DNA of 64,000 nt from Actinoallomurus sp. (GCA_025964625.1 JAOPYL010000124.1:16925-80924), one strand, 5' to 3'; positions 50,735 to 59,697 are shown, numbered from the stretch's first letter. Notes: generated by a model not told the origin, from the letters alone. Numbers and translations are program-made.

Positions 50735-51721
50735 ATGCCTGACAACCTGCCTCGCACGACCGAGGACGGTCACGTCGGCCCCGTCGTGGCCAGCGTCGTT
50801 CCGCGCTTCGCGGGTCCGGCCACCTTCGCCCGGCTGCCGCGGTTCGACGAGGTCTCCGACATCGACGTCGCCGTGGTCGGCGTGCCCTTCGACGCGGGAG
50901 TGAGCTTCCGGCCGGGAGCCCGGTTCGGGCCCGCGCACGTGCGGGAGTCCTCGCGGCTGCTGCGCCCCTACAACCCCGCGCTCGACGTCGCCCCGTTCGG
51001 CAGGCAGCAGGTGGCCGATGCCGGCGATATCGCGGTCAATCCGTTCTCGATCGACGAGGCCGTACGGGAGATCGAGGCGGGCGCCGACGAGCTGCTCGAA
51101 CGCGCGGGCCGGCTGCTGACCATCGGCGGCGACCACACGATCGCGCTGCCGCTTCTGCGGTCGCTGTCCCGGCGCCATGGCCCCGTCGCCGTGGTGCACT
51201 TCGACGCGCACCTCGACACCTGGGACACCTACTTCGGCGCGGCCACCACGCACGGCACCCCGTTCCGGCGCGCGTCCGAGGAAGGACTGCTCGACCTGTC
51301 CGGCTGCATGCACGTCGGTATCCGCGGGCCCCTGTACGGCGCCACGGACCTGGCCGAGGACGCCGAGCTGGGCTTCCAGACCGTGCACGCCCGGGAGATG
51401 GAGGACCTCGGAACGCGCGGTGTCGTCGAGCGGATCCGCGAGCGGGTGCGAGAGCGTCCCGTGTACGTGTCGGTCGACATCGACGTGCTCGACCCTGCCT
51501 TCGCCCCCGGAACCGGTACTCCCGAGTCCGGTGGCCTGCTCAGCCGGGAACTGCTCGCCATCCTCCGCGAGTTCTCCGGCCTTCAGCTGGTCGGCGCCGA
51601 CATCGTCGAGGTCGCGCCGGCGTACGACCACGCGGAGATCACGGGTATCGCGGCCTCCCACGCGGCCTACGAACTGCTGTCGGCGATGGCTCTGACCTCC
51701 CCGGCCGGACGAACGGAGTGA
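50735..51721 (+). CDS. speB: Agmatinase-family ureohydrolase
   Basis: 328 residues. The manganese ligands are all present: [19 protein letters not shown] (DxHxDxxD) and [22 protein letters not shown]. Family members cleave agmatine, 4-guanidinobutyrate or 3-guanidinopropionate to urea and an amine. Together with the GABA transaminase downstream, 4-guanidinobutyrate (giving GABA) or agmatine are the best candidates. GAGAGGA precedes the start. Confidence 0.93.
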   Translation: MPDNLPRTTEDGHVGPVVASVVPRFAGPATFARLPRFDEVSDIDVAVVGVPFDAGVSFRPGARFGPAHVRESSRLLRPYNPALDVAPFGRQQVADAGDIAVNPFSIDEAVREIEAGADELLERAGRLLTIGGDHTIALPLLRSLSRRHGPVAVVHFDAHLDTWDTYFGAATTHGTPFRRASEEGLLDLSGCMHVGIRGPLYGATDLAEDAELGFQTVHAREMEDLGTRGVVERIRERVRERPVYVSVDIDVLDPAFAPGTGTPESGGLLSRELLAILREFSGLQLVGADIVEVAPAYDHAEITGIAASHAAYELLSAMALTSPAGRTE

Positions 51722-51729
51722 CCACGAAC

Positions 51730-51774
51730 ATGTCCCAGCGCATCCAGAACGTCATGCACACCATCTCGTCCTGA
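51730..51774 (+). CDS. Possible 14-residue peptide
   Basis: MSQRIQNVMHTISS in the gap between the agmatinase gene and gabT, beginning 8 bases after the agmatinase stop. All codons end in G or C as in true genes here, but no ribosome site precedes it. It may be a leader peptide, a remnant start of a deleted gene, or chance. Confidence 0.25.
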   Translation: MSQRIQNVMHTISS

Positions 51775-51873
51775 GCCGGGCCGGCCTTCGCCGGTGCCAT
51801 CCGTCCGTGACCGCCACGCCGCCGCGGCGTAACCTCGACCCGCACCCCACAGATCCACCAGGGAGAGCCGCTC

Positions 51874-53220
51874 ATGACCCCGCCCCCCGGCATCGAACAG
51901 CGCCGCGTCCTCAACACCGCGATCCCCGGTCCCCGTTCGGCCGAGCTGCATGCGCGCAAGAACGCCGCGGTGTCCTCCGGTGTCTCTACCGGCCTGCCCG
52001 TCTACGTCGAACGCGCCGGCGGCGGCATCCTTGTCGACATCGACGGCAACCAGCTCATCGACTTCGGTTCGGGCATCGCCGTCACCACGGTGGGCAACTC
52101 CGCGCCCCGGGTGGTCGAGCGGGTGCAGGCACAGGTCGCCGACTTCACCCACACCTGTTTCATGATCACGCCGTACGCCGAGTACGTCGAGGTCGCCGAG
52201 GCGCTCAACGAGCTGACGCCCGGTGACCACCAGAAGCGCTCCGCGCTGTTCAACTCCGGCGCGGAGGCCGTGGAGAACGCGGTGAAGATCGCCCGTTCCT
52301 CCACCGGCCGGCAGGCCATCGTGGCGTTCGACCACGCGTACCACGGCCGTACGAACCTGACCATGGCGCTCACCGCGAAGAACATGCCCTACAAGCATCG
52401 CTTCGGGCCCTTCGCCACCGAGATCTACCGGGTTCCGATGGCCTACCCGTACCGCTGGCCGACGGGCCCGGGCAACTGCGCGGACGAGGCATTCGAACTG
52501 TTCGTGGCCCAGGTCCACGCCCAGGTGGGCGAGGAGAACACGGCAGCGGTGATTATCGAGCCGATCCAGGGCGAGGGCGGCTTCATCGTGCCGCCGGCCG
52601 GCTACCTCGAGCGGGTCGCGGACTGGTGCCGCGACAACGGAATCCTGCTCATCGCCGACGAGATCCAGACCGGTTTCTGCCGCACCGGCGACTGGTTCGC
52701 CTGCGACCACGAGGGTGTCGTGCCCGACCTGATCACCACCGCCAAGGGCATCGCCGGCGGCCTGCCACTGGCCGCGGTCACCGGGCGAGCCGAGGTCATG
52801 GACGCCGTCCACAGTGGCGGCCTCGGCGGGACGTACGGCGGCAACCCGGTCGCCTGCGCGGCAGCGCTCGGCGCGATCGAGACGATGAAGGCCGACGACC
52901 TGCCCCAGCGTGCCCGCGACATCGAAGCACTGTTCGTCCCGCGTCTGCGGGAGCTGGCCGCGAAGTTCCCGCGGATCGGCGACGTCCGCGGACGTGGCGC
53001 CATGCTCGCCGTCGAACTCGTGTCCGACCCCGGCGCCAAGACCCCGGACGCGGCCCTGACCGCGGCGGTGAGCAAGGCCTGCCACGCCGCCGGGCTCGTC
53101 ACCCTCACGGCCGGCACCTACGGCAACGTGCTGCGGTTCCTGCCTCCGCTGTCGATCCCCGACGACCTGCTCACCGAGGGGCTCGACATCCTCGAGCAGG
53201 CCTTCGCCGCAGCCGTCTGA
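51874..53220 (+). CDS. gabT: 4-aminobutyrate-2-oxoglutarate transaminase
   Basis: 448 residues, class III aminotransferase. The PLP Lys lies in TTAKGIAGGLPLAAV, with the phosphate-binding loop FNSGAEAVENAVKIAR, HAYHGRTNLTMALT, and EPIQGEGGFIVPP, all GabT-like. It converts GABA and 2-oxoglutarate to succinate semialdehyde and glutamate. A strong terminator follows 3 bases after the stop. No succinate-semialdehyde dehydrogenase gene is nearby. Confidence 0.93.
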   Translation: MTPPPGIEQRRVLNTAIPGPRSAELHARKNAAVSSGVSTGLPVYVERAGGGILVDIDGNQLIDFGSGIAVTTVGNSAPRVVERVQAQVADFTHTCFMITPYAEYVEVAEALNELTPGDHQKRSALFNSGAEAVENAVKIARSSTGRQAIVAFDHAYHGRTNLTMALTAKNMPYKHRFGPFATEIYRVPMAYPYRWPTGPGNCADEAFELFVAQVHAQVGEENTAAVIIEPIQGEGGFIVPPAGYLERVADWCRDNGILLIADEIQTGFCRTGDWFACDHEGVVPDLITTAKGIAGGLPLAAVTGRAEVMDAVHSGGLGGTYGGNPVACAAALGAIETMKADDLPQRARDIEALFVPRLRELAAKFPRIGDVRGRGAMLAVELVSDPGAKTPDAALTAAVSKACHAAGLVTLTAGTYGNVLRFLPPLSIPDDLLTEGLDILEQAFAAAV

Positions 53221-53223
53221 GCG

Positions 53224-53255
53224 GTCCGCCAGGCCGCCCAGGCGGCCTGGCGGAC
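53224..53255 (+). terminator. Terminator after gabT
   Basis: A 15-bp perfect stem (GTCCGCCAGGCCGCC and complement) with a minimal 2-base loop, starting right after the stop codon. Confidence 0.75.
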
Positions 53256-53273
53256 ACCTCGGCGCGTTCACCG

Positions 53274-53501
53274 TCACCCGGGGGCGCCGGGCGGAAGGGA
53301 CCTGACGCGCAGGCCGGAGCAGGCGGGGCAGGACGGGTCGACCCACGGCGGCATGCTGACCAGCCCCTTGTGGCGCCAGGTCACCGCATCACCGCCGTGC
53401 CCGTCATCGACGTGCCAGGCCTCGTACACGCTTTCCCAGACATGCTGGCAGGCCAGGCAGTTGAAGCGCCAGATCTGGGCGAGGATGTGCGGCTTTCTCA
53501 T
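53274..53501 (-). CDS. Small zinc-ribbon-like protein
   Basis: 75 residues. Two CxxC pairs (FNCLACQHVW and PSCPACSG) with an Asp/His-rich middle (VDDGHGG) make a small zinc ribbon of the type often annotated as hypothetical in actinomycetes. The start ATG 53501 has AGGAG 13 bases ahead, rather far; earlier starts are possible. It converges on gabT and has no partner gene. Confidence 0.65.
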   Translation of the reverse strand: MRKPHILAQIWRFNCLACQHVWESVYEAWHVDDGHGGDAVTWRHKGLVSMPPWVDPSCPACSGLRVRSLPPGAPG

Positions 53502-53641
53502 GAGTTGCTTGCGCTCCTGGAATCCGGCAGGACGTTGCTGGCAGATCACAGAGGGCGCGGCCCCGGCACCCGCGATGTGTCAGAGAAACGCGGAGCTCAC
53601 AGGGTGTCGGCGTACGGGTGGCCGGGGGCGCGCCGCGGCCG

Positions 53642-54133
53642 TCATGTGCGTGAGGCGCACAGGCCGATCAGCAGATCCACTCCCGACGGCTCGGCCGGCC
53701 GTTGAGACGACCGTCTCCCCGGACACGCCCGCGCGGGCCCGGCGCATGCGGCCGCGTACGGCACCGGCAGCGGGTACCGTGACCCCACGCCGGCCTGCCA
53801 CGGCCCAGCGGTGCGTTGCTGCACGGAACCGCGGTCGGTGAGGGCGCCGCACGGCGGGTGATGCGGGCGCGGGGCCGGCGCGCAGGGCCGGCCGCTCTCA
53901 GCCGCCTGCGGAGTACCGGTTTCCCGCGGGGCTGCCGCGCCGGCGATCCGCTCGTCACCTGACGGCATGCCGCCGGACGGTGAGAGGCACGACCCGGCCG
54001 CCGCTCCCAGCACGCCGACGTGCACGCCCGGCGAGCACAGGCCTGAATGAAGCACGACTCCGACGAACACGAACAGCCACAGCGCCTGGTGGCGGCCATG
54101 GGCGGCATGCGCACGCGGACCCGCAATCATCAC
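53642..54133 (-). CDS. Hypothetical exported Ala/Pro-rich protein
   Basis: 163 residues (GTG 54133, with ATG 54130 as alternative). A hydrophobic segment HQALWLFVFVGVVLHSGLCS near residues 15-34 could export or anchor it. The rest is a low-complexity Ala/Gly/Pro/Arg run, ending SGVDLLIGLCASRT, a tail seen in several short exported actinomycete proteins. A TAGTAT box 7 bases ahead of the start suggests leaderless transcription. It could still be a frame artefact; three open frames overlap here. Confidence 0.45.
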   Translation of the reverse strand: MMIAGPRAHAAHGRHQALWLFVFVGVVLHSGLCSPGVHVGVLGAAAGSCLSPSGGMPSGDERIAGAAAPRETGTPQAAESGRPCAPAPRPHHPPCGALTDRGSVQQRTAGPWQAGVGSRYPLPVPYAAACAGPARACPGRRSSQRPAEPSGVDLLIGLCASRT

Positions 54134-54154
54134 CAGGCATACTACGCTCCGTAA

Positions 54155-54322
54155 TCACTCGCTACGAAGAGTAGACTTTCGGTGCTCGGCGGCTGCGTCC
54201 TGCTGACCACGGCGTAAGGATGGGGTGCGCTCGCCGCAGCCCCCGACGAGGTGGCCGGCGACCTGCCGTGCGGTCAGCGAGCCCTTGAACGTGTCGGGGG
54301 CGACGATGACGTGCCCGCGCGG
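54155..54322 (-). pseudogene. Glycerate kinase stub (N-terminal fragment)
   Basis: Begins directly after the isomerase stop with HVIVAPDTFKGSLTARQVAGHLVGG, the first 25 residues typical of glycerate kinase GlxK/GarK (about 370 residues when whole), then turns into unrelated Arg/Ser-rich sequence and stops. No start codon is intact. The rest of the gene is gone, so the gene is dead. It would fit the preceding hydroxypyruvate-isomerase-like gene in a glycerate branch. Confidence 0.7.
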
Positions 54323-54330
54323 AACCGCCG

Positions 54331-55200
54331 TCAGAGAACTTCGGTGATGTAGCGGCGGGTCATGGTGGCGAGTACATCGTGTCCGTCGGCAGCCCACACC
54401 TCGGCGTTGAAGATCTCGACCTCGATGTCGCCGTCGTAGCCCGCGGCGTTGACGGCCTCGTACAGCGGCCGGAAATCGATGACGCCGTCCCCCATCATGC
54501 CGCGGCCGAGCAGCGGGTCGGCGGGCAGCGGTACGAGGAAGTCGCAGACCTGGAAGCTCGCGATCCGGCCGGCGGCGCGGGCGATTTGCGGGAGCACATC
54601 GGGGTCCCACCAGAGGTGGAACGTGTCGACGACCACTCCGACGGTCTTGGCGGGCCAGTGCTCTGCGATGTCCAGGGCCTGGCCGAGGGTTGAGATGACG
54701 GCGCGGTCGGCGCAGTACATCGGGTGCAGCGGCTCAAGGGCGAGCCGTACCCCGGCCGCGCCGGCGTGCGGTTCGGGCTCGGCCAGCGCGTCGGCGACCC
54801 GTGATCGCGCCCCGGCCAGGTCCCGCGACTGGTCCGGCAGCCCCCCGGCGACCAGGACCAGGCAGTCGGTACCGAGCGCGGCGGCCTCGTCGATCGCTCG
54901 CCGGTTCTCATCCAGCGGGGGTGTCACGGCGGTCAGGCCCAGGCCACGACAGAGCGATGAGACGCGTAGCCCGGCGTCACGTACCAGCTTGGCGCTGGCG
55001 GTGAGGCCGTACTCGGCGACCTGCTCGCGCCAGAGCCCGATCGCTGGGACGCCCGCCCGTGCACATCCCTCGACCGCCTCGGCGACCCCCCACCGGCGGG
55101 TCGTCCACTGGTTCAGGGAGAGCCGGGCCAGCCGTGGATCCCCCGGTAGCGGAGTCGGGATCGACGCCGGCCGGCCGCTGGGCACATCGTGGGCGGTCAT
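54331..55200 (-). CDS. Sugar-phosphate/hydroxypyruvate isomerase-like TIM-barrel protein
   Basis: 289 residues, AP-endonuclease-2/xylose-isomerase-like barrel: RLSLNQWTTRRWGVAEAVEGCARAGVPAIGLWREQV, LVLVAGGLPDQSRD, RLALEPLHPMYCADRAVISTL, VVVDTFHLWWDPDV, and a late DIEVEIFN. Glu and Asp ligands of the barrel (LEPLHP, VVDTFH, EIFN) are present. Fits hydroxypyruvate isomerase or a related ketose epimerase. The start ATG 55200 lies 28 bp after the oxidoreductase stop, so it is part of that operon. Confidence 0.88.
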   Translation of the reverse strand: MTAHDVPSGRPASIPTPLPGDPRLARLSLNQWTTRRWGVAEAVEGCARAGVPAIGLWREQVAEYGLTASAKLVRDAGLRVSSLCRGLGLTAVTPPLDENRRAIDEAAALGTDCLVLVAGGLPDQSRDLAGARSRVADALAEPEPHAGAAGVRLALEPLHPMYCADRAVISTLGQALDIAEHWPAKTVGVVVDTFHLWWDPDVLPQIARAAGRIASFQVCDFLVPLPADPLLGRGMMGDGVIDFRPLYEAVNAAGYDGDIEVEIFNAEVWAADGHDVLATMTRRYITEVL

Positions 55201-55228
55201 GCGGCGACTCCGGCTGTTGGCAGCGCGA

Positions 55229-56380
55229 TCACAGGTCGATCTCCGGCAGTTCGACGCGCCGGCCCTCCGCGGACGAGCACAGGCCGAGCTCGGCGAGCTG
55301 GACACCGCGCGCCCCGGCGAGAAAGTCGTAGGGGAACGGCGCGTCCTCCACGACGTGCCGGACGAACAGCTCCCACTGGGTCTTGAAGCCGTTGTCGAAG
55401 ACGTCGTTGTCCGGCACCGGTTGCCAGTCGTCCCGGAACGAGTGGGTGACGGGCAGGTCGGGGTTCCACACCGGCTTGGGGGTGGTCGCGCGGTGCTGGA
55501 TGCGGCAGCCGCGCAGGCCCGCCACCGCGCTGCCGTTGGTGCCATCGACCTGGAACTCAACGAGCTCGTCACGGTTGACGCGAACGCACCAAGAGGAGTT
55601 GACCTGGGCGATCACACCGTCTGACAGCTCGAAGATGCCGTAGGCGGCGTCGTCGGCGGTCGCGGTGTATGGCCGGCCGGCCTCGTCGGTCCGCTGCGGG
55701 ATGTGCGTGGCGACCCGAGCGGTGACCGCCTCGACCCGGCCGAACAGGTTCTCCAGGACGTACGACCAGTGGCAGAACATGTCCAGGGTGATCCCGCCGC
55801 CGTCTTCGGCCCGGTAGTTCCAGGACGGCCGCTGGGCGCTCTGCCAGTCCCCTTCGAAGACCCAGTAGCCGAACTCGCCCCGGACCGACAGGATCCGCCC
55901 GAAGAATCCACCGTCGATCAGGCGCTTGAGCTTCAGGAGGCCCGGCAGGAACAGCTTGTCCTGCACCACACCGTTCTTGACACCCGCCGCACCGGCGAGC
56001 CGGGCCAGGGCGACGGCCTCGTCGAGGGACTCGGCGATCGGCTTCTCGGCGTACACGTGCTTGCCGGCCTCGATGGCCTGCGTGATGGCTTCGACCCTGG
56101 CCGTGGTGACCTGGGCATCGAAGTAGATGATGTTGGCCGGATCGCGCAGTGCCGCGCCGAGGTCGGTCGTCCATCTCTTGACGTCATGCTTCTGGCAGAG
56201 GTCACGCAGCTTGGACTCGCTGCGGCCGACCAGGACGGGATCCAGGAGCACCTGTTCGCCGTCCGACAGGGTCACGCCCCCCTGTTCGTTGATCGCCAGG
56301 ACCGACCGCAGAAGGTGCTGCCGGTATCCCATCCGGCCGGTGACACCGTTCATCACCACGCCCAAGGTCCGAGTAGTCAT
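55229..56380 (-). CDS. Gfo/Idh/MocA-family oxidoreductase
   Basis: 383 residues. NAD-binding Rossmann start GVVMNGVTGRMGYRQHL, the catalytic-domain EKP in VYAEKPIAES, and a C-terminal GFO-IDH-MocA domain (WVFEGDWQSAQRPSWNYRAEDGGGITLDMFCHWSYVLENLFG). Oxidises or reduces a sugar, inositol or sugar acid with NAD(P). Start ATG 56380 behind GGAGGG; the frame is open 19 codons upstream. Belongs to the LacI-regulated locus. Confidence 0.92.
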   Translation of the reverse strand: MTTRTLGVVMNGVTGRMGYRQHLLRSVLAINEQGGVTLSDGEQVLLDPVLVGRSESKLRDLCQKHDVKRWTTDLGAALRDPANIIYFDAQVTTARVEAITQAIEAGKHVYAEKPIAESLDEAVALARLAGAAGVKNGVVQDKLFLPGLLKLKRLIDGGFFGRILSVRGEFGYWVFEGDWQSAQRPSWNYRAEDGGGITLDMFCHWSYVLENLFGRVEAVTARVATHIPQRTDEAGRPYTATADDAAYGIFELSDGVIAQVNSSWCVRVNRDELVEFQVDGTNGSAVAGLRGCRIQHRATTPKPVWNPDLPVTHSFRDDWQPVPDNDVFDNGFKTQWELFVRHVVEDAPFPYDFLAGARGVQLAELGLCSSAEGRRVELPEIDL

Positions 56381-56443
56381 AGGGAGCCCTCCAATACATC
56401 GCTGTGCAGGTGACCGAGGTCGGGTGCCGTACGGCACACGTGG

Positions 56444-57017
56444 TCAGGAGAAGACGTCGGTGAAGGACTGGAGCAGCGCCGTCATCTGCTGCCGCAGCAC
56501 CTGTTGTGCGGCCGGGGAGATATCGCCCCGCGCGGCGCCCGTGGCGGTCCGCGACAGGAAGTCGTTCATCCGCTTCGTGGACTGGCCGGCCTGCCCGGCG
56601 CGGAAGAGATAGTCGGCCTCGCTCACGGTGGCGTACAGCTGGGCCGTCGGCGCCTTGACGTCCCGGGATGCCGCGAACCGGGCGATGGACGTACGGATCT
56701 GGTCGAACGGATTGGCCTTCGTGGCGGCCAGCCCCGCCTTCACCTCGGCCAGGAACGACGAGACCTGGTCGTACGGCGGCGCGTTGAGGGTCTTGGGGTT
56801 GTTCGGGTCCGTCTTGGCCCAGAGCAGTTCCATCGGGATGTAACCGCGGTACGAGCTCAACCGCAGGTCGGTGAAGAGCCGCTGGTAGTCTGAGCCGGGT
56901 GATCGTGGTCGCCCACCAGGCCGCGAAGCAGACGACCAGGAGCGCGATCGGCCGCCACGATCGTTCGAGCGCGACCGCCCACCGGTCCGACGCGCGGCCG
57001 ACATCGGCAATGGCCAT
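56444..57017 (-). pseudogene. Membrane-anchored protein with frameshift
   Basis: Start ATG 57017 behind GGAGGTAG. Frame 1 encodes MAIADVGRASDRWAV... and a membrane helix (WRPIALLVVCFAAWWATTIT), with good G/C third positions to about 56903. Coding bias then switches to another frame, which continues to 56444 (SDYQRLFTDLRL ... LLQSFTDVFS). Neither frame alone spans the gene. Either a natural frameshift/deletion mutation or a sequencing error. The C-terminal part is helical and resembles the ends of some secreted carbohydrate-active proteins, but I do not recognise it. First gene of the minus-strand operon under the LacI operators. Confidence 0.6.
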
Positions 57018-57101
57018 TGAACTACCTCCGCTCACGTGCATGGCACGTCCGGGAGATCGCTCACACGGAGTGACGACTCTGCGAGAAGATCTTCCTAATC
57101 A

Positions 57102-57126
57102 GAAAGCGCTTTCAGTAAGCGCTTTC
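57102..57126. promoter_or_regulatory. Tandem LacI-family operators
   Basis: A perfect palindrome GAAAGCGCTTTC (57102-57113), followed 13 bases centre-to-centre by a second AAGCGCTTTC copy (57117-57126). The core AAGCGCTT matches LacI-family sites. They lie 51-74 bases ahead of the LacI start and 85-109 bases ahead of the divergent operon, so one regulator probably controls both directions. Confidence 0.8.
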
Positions 57127-57175
57127 TGGCGTACGATAGATCTCTCGGATATACCGGTCAAGGGGGTACCACCAC

Positions 57176-58267
57176 GTGGGTCAGCAACCGCACGTGACAC
57201 TCGATGACGTCGCGCGGGCCGCCACGGTGTCGCTCGCGACCGCGTCCCGGGTGCTCAACGGAACCGCGCGGGTCCGGGCGGATCTGCGTGACCGAGTGCT
57301 GGCCGCCGCCGAGGACCTCGCCTACACGCCGAACGCGCACGCCCAGGCGCTGGCGGGCGCCTCGAGCCAGGTCATGGGTGTGATCTGCCACGATGTCAGC
57401 GACCCGTACTTCGCCGGGATCGCCCGGGGGGTCATGCGGGCCGCGACGGAGCACGATCTCCAGGTCATCATGGGCAGTACGTTCCGCGACCCGGCCCGGG
57501 AGGTCGCCTACGTCTCGATGATGCGCGGTCAGCGCGTACGGGCGGTGCTGCTCATCGGTTCGGGATTCGAGGACCGCGGCTGGCAGGAGGAAATGCGCCG
57601 CGAGCTGGGCCTCTACACGGCGGCCGGCGGAAGGGTGGCCGCGGTGAGCCGGCACCGGGGCCTCCGGATCGATTCGGTCCTGCCGGAGAACCGGGCCGGA
57701 GCCGCCGCCCTGGCCAGAGCCCTGCTCGATCTGGGGCACCGGGAGTTCGCGGTGCTCACCGGCCCCAGGGCGCTCACTACGGTCGTGGATCGCCTGGGCG
57801 GGTTCACGGACGCCCTGGCCGAAGCCGGCGTCACGCTCGCCGCCGACCAGATCGTTGAGGGCGCCTTCACCCGCGACGGAGGGTACGCGGCCGCGACCGA
57901 GTTGCTCGGCCGCGGGCTCCGGGCCACGTGCGTGTTCGCCTCGACCGATGTGATGGCGGTCGGCGCGCTCGCGGCATTGCGCGACCACGGGCTGACCGTC
58001 CCCGCGGACGTGTCGCTCGCGGGCTTCGACGACATTCCCATCATCCGCGATCTGACCCCATCGCTGACCACCGTGGCGCTCCCCTTGGAAGACCTCGGGA
58101 AGGGCGTGCTGGAGCTGATCCTGCGACCCGAGAGGACCGCCCGAAGTCGCATCGAGCGCGTTCCCGGAACGGTCGTCCTGCGCGCCAGCACCTCAGCCCC
58201 TCCCGAAAGGAAGCGTCGACGAACCTTGCCGGACTCTCCATTGACCGAGTTGAGACCTTCGCCGTAG
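57176..58267 (+). CDS. LacI-family transcriptional regulator
   Basis: 363 residues, GTG start. HTH VTLDDVARAATVSLATASRVLNG with the hinge helix ALAG, then a periplasmic-binding-like sugar domain (VMGVICHDVSDPYFAGIARGV ... LLIGSGFEDRGWQEEM ... LAGFDDIPIIRDLTPSLTTV). Represses the neighbouring sugar-use genes by binding the tandem operators just upstream. The enolase pseudogene begins inside its 3' end (58219), 49 bases before the stop. Confidence 0.92.
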   Translation: MGQQPHVTLDDVARAATVSLATASRVLNGTARVRADLRDRVLAAAEDLAYTPNAHAQALAGASSQVMGVICHDVSDPYFAGIARGVMRAATEHDLQVIMGSTFRDPAREVAYVSMMRGQRVRAVLLIGSGFEDRGWQEEMRRELGLYTAAGGRVAAVSRHRGLRIDSVLPENRAGAAALARALLDLGHREFAVLTGPRALTTVVDRLGGFTDALAEAGVTLAADQIVEGAFTRDGGYAAATELLGRGLRATCVFASTDVMAVGALAALRDHGLTVPADVSLAGFDDIPIIRDLTPSLTTVALPLEDLGKGVLELILRPERTARSRIERVPGTVVLRASTSAPPERKRRRTLPDSPLTELRPSP

Positions 58268-59386
58268 CGCTGCCGACGCTGCGGTCCTTCGGCGTCTCCG
58301 GCGGTTCCGTGGCCGTCGCCGGGCGTCCCAGCGTCCGTGTGCTCGTCAAGGTGAGCGCCGACGGCGTCCACGGCTGGGGTGAGGCCACCCCGATCCCCGC
58401 CTGGACGTACGAGACGGCCGAGTCCATCGTCACGACCATCGACCGGTACCTGGCGCCGGCGATCCTCGGCCGGCCTGTCTGGGATCTGGACGGTGTCACC
58501 ACCGTCTTCGATCGAGCGATCAACCGGGGATTCTCCATCGGCGCACCTCTGGCCAAGTGCGCCGTCGACGTCGCCCTGCACGACCTGCACGACCTGCTGG
58601 GCAGGGCCGCCGGAGTGCCGGTGGGCGTGCTGTGGGGTCAGCGCCGCGCGGAGGAGATCCAGCTGGCCTGGATCGTGTCGGGGCAGACGGCCGGCGAGGT
58701 CGCCGACTGCGTCGCCGAGGGGGCTCGAGGCCGGTTACCGGGCGTTCAAAGTCAAGATCGGGCTCCACGCCGAGGAGACCGACCTGGCCGTCGTGGCGGC
58801 CGTACGGGCCGCGGCTCCCGAGGCGCCGCTGTGGGTGGACGCCAACCAGGCCTACACCTGTGACACCGCACTGCGTCTCGCGGCCAGGCTCGAGGAGCTG
58901 GGAGTGACCGCGTTCGAGCAGCCCCTGCCTGCGAACGACGTCGCCGGCCAGCGGCGGCTGCGCGATGCCTCCCCCCTCCCGGTGGCCCTTGACGAGAGCC
59001 TCCGGCACCCCGCCGACCTGGCCACCTTCGTACGGCTCGGAGCGGTGGACGTGGCGATCGCCAAGGTACAGCGGAGCGGCGGGCTCACCCTGTCGCGACG
59101 GCTCTGTCAGCTCGCCGAGGATTGCGGCGTCCGCCTCATGGGCTCCGGACTGACCGACTCCGACGTCGGCCTTGCCGCGTCCCTGCACCTGTTCTCGGCC
59201 TACGGAATCACCGGACCGGTCGACCTCAACGGCCGGCAGTTCATCACCTCGTCCTATGCCACAGGTACCACGGTGAAGGTGGCCGACGGCGTCGCGCACG
59301 TTCCCACCGGGCCAGGTCTCGGGGTGGAGGTCGACGAAACCGCGGTCCGACGGCTGGCGGTAGACGTCCTGAGAGCAGGGGTCTGA
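58219..59386 (+). pseudogene. Enolase-superfamily gene (MLE subgroup), broken
   Basis: Would encode about 388 residues of a muconate-lactonising/dipeptide-epimerase-like enzyme: KxK (FKVKIG), Asp in WVDANQAY, Glu in FEQPL, Asp/Glu in ALDES and Lys in AKVQRSGG are all present. Two defects are seen. The first codon in place is ACG (58219), not ATG, 7 bases after AAGGA. A run of five G at 58719-58723 shifts the frame; with four G the protein reads on as GLEAGYRAFKVKIG. The gene is either dead or, for the G run, carries a sequencing error. Its fit with the LacI-regulated locus suggests sugar-acid or amino-acid-related use. Confidence 0.75.
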
Positions 59387-59562
59387 CCGCGACGCGGCGA
59401 GCCAGCGCAGCGCACCGGTATGAGGGCCGCCCGACCGGGCTACACCGCCGGAGCCGACCTGGTCCTGGGTGTGGGTGCGATCGGCGAGGATGGCGGTTAC
59501 CCGTGCGTATGCGGGGCATCAGCGCTGGTAACGGCCGATCGGGAACAAAGGGGGCGGTCGAT

Positions 59563-59697
59563 ATGTCGCAGCAGCCGGAAAGCGCGGTCAAGGATGAGCA
59601 TCATGACGTGATCAGCGTGCTGGGGCGATCCCTTACCGCGATCGGTGTCCGGGACCTGGGAACACGACGCCCAGCGCGCGTAGGCAGGACGCCATGA
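59563..59697 (+). CDS. Possible 44-residue protein or remnant
   Basis: MSQQPESAVKDEHHDVISVLGRSLTAIGVRDLG and a basic tail, overlapping the next gene's ATG by 4 bases (ATGA). The opening resembles the start of a small ferritin-like/uncharacterised actinomycete family (usually longer), so this may be a truncated copy. GGGGGCGG lies 9 bases ahead. Confidence 0.35.
   Translation: MSQQPESAVKDEHHDVISVLGRSLTAIGVRDLGTRRPARVGRTP

Noticed and set aside
58719..58723. Programmed frameshift at the five-G run
   Set aside because: There is no slippery heptamer plus stem pattern that I can see, and the start codon is lost too, so mutation or sequencing error is simpler.
59420..59611. A 63-codon frame after the enolase pseudogene
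   Set aside because: No ribosome site and no recognisable domain; part of an AT-neutral spacer.
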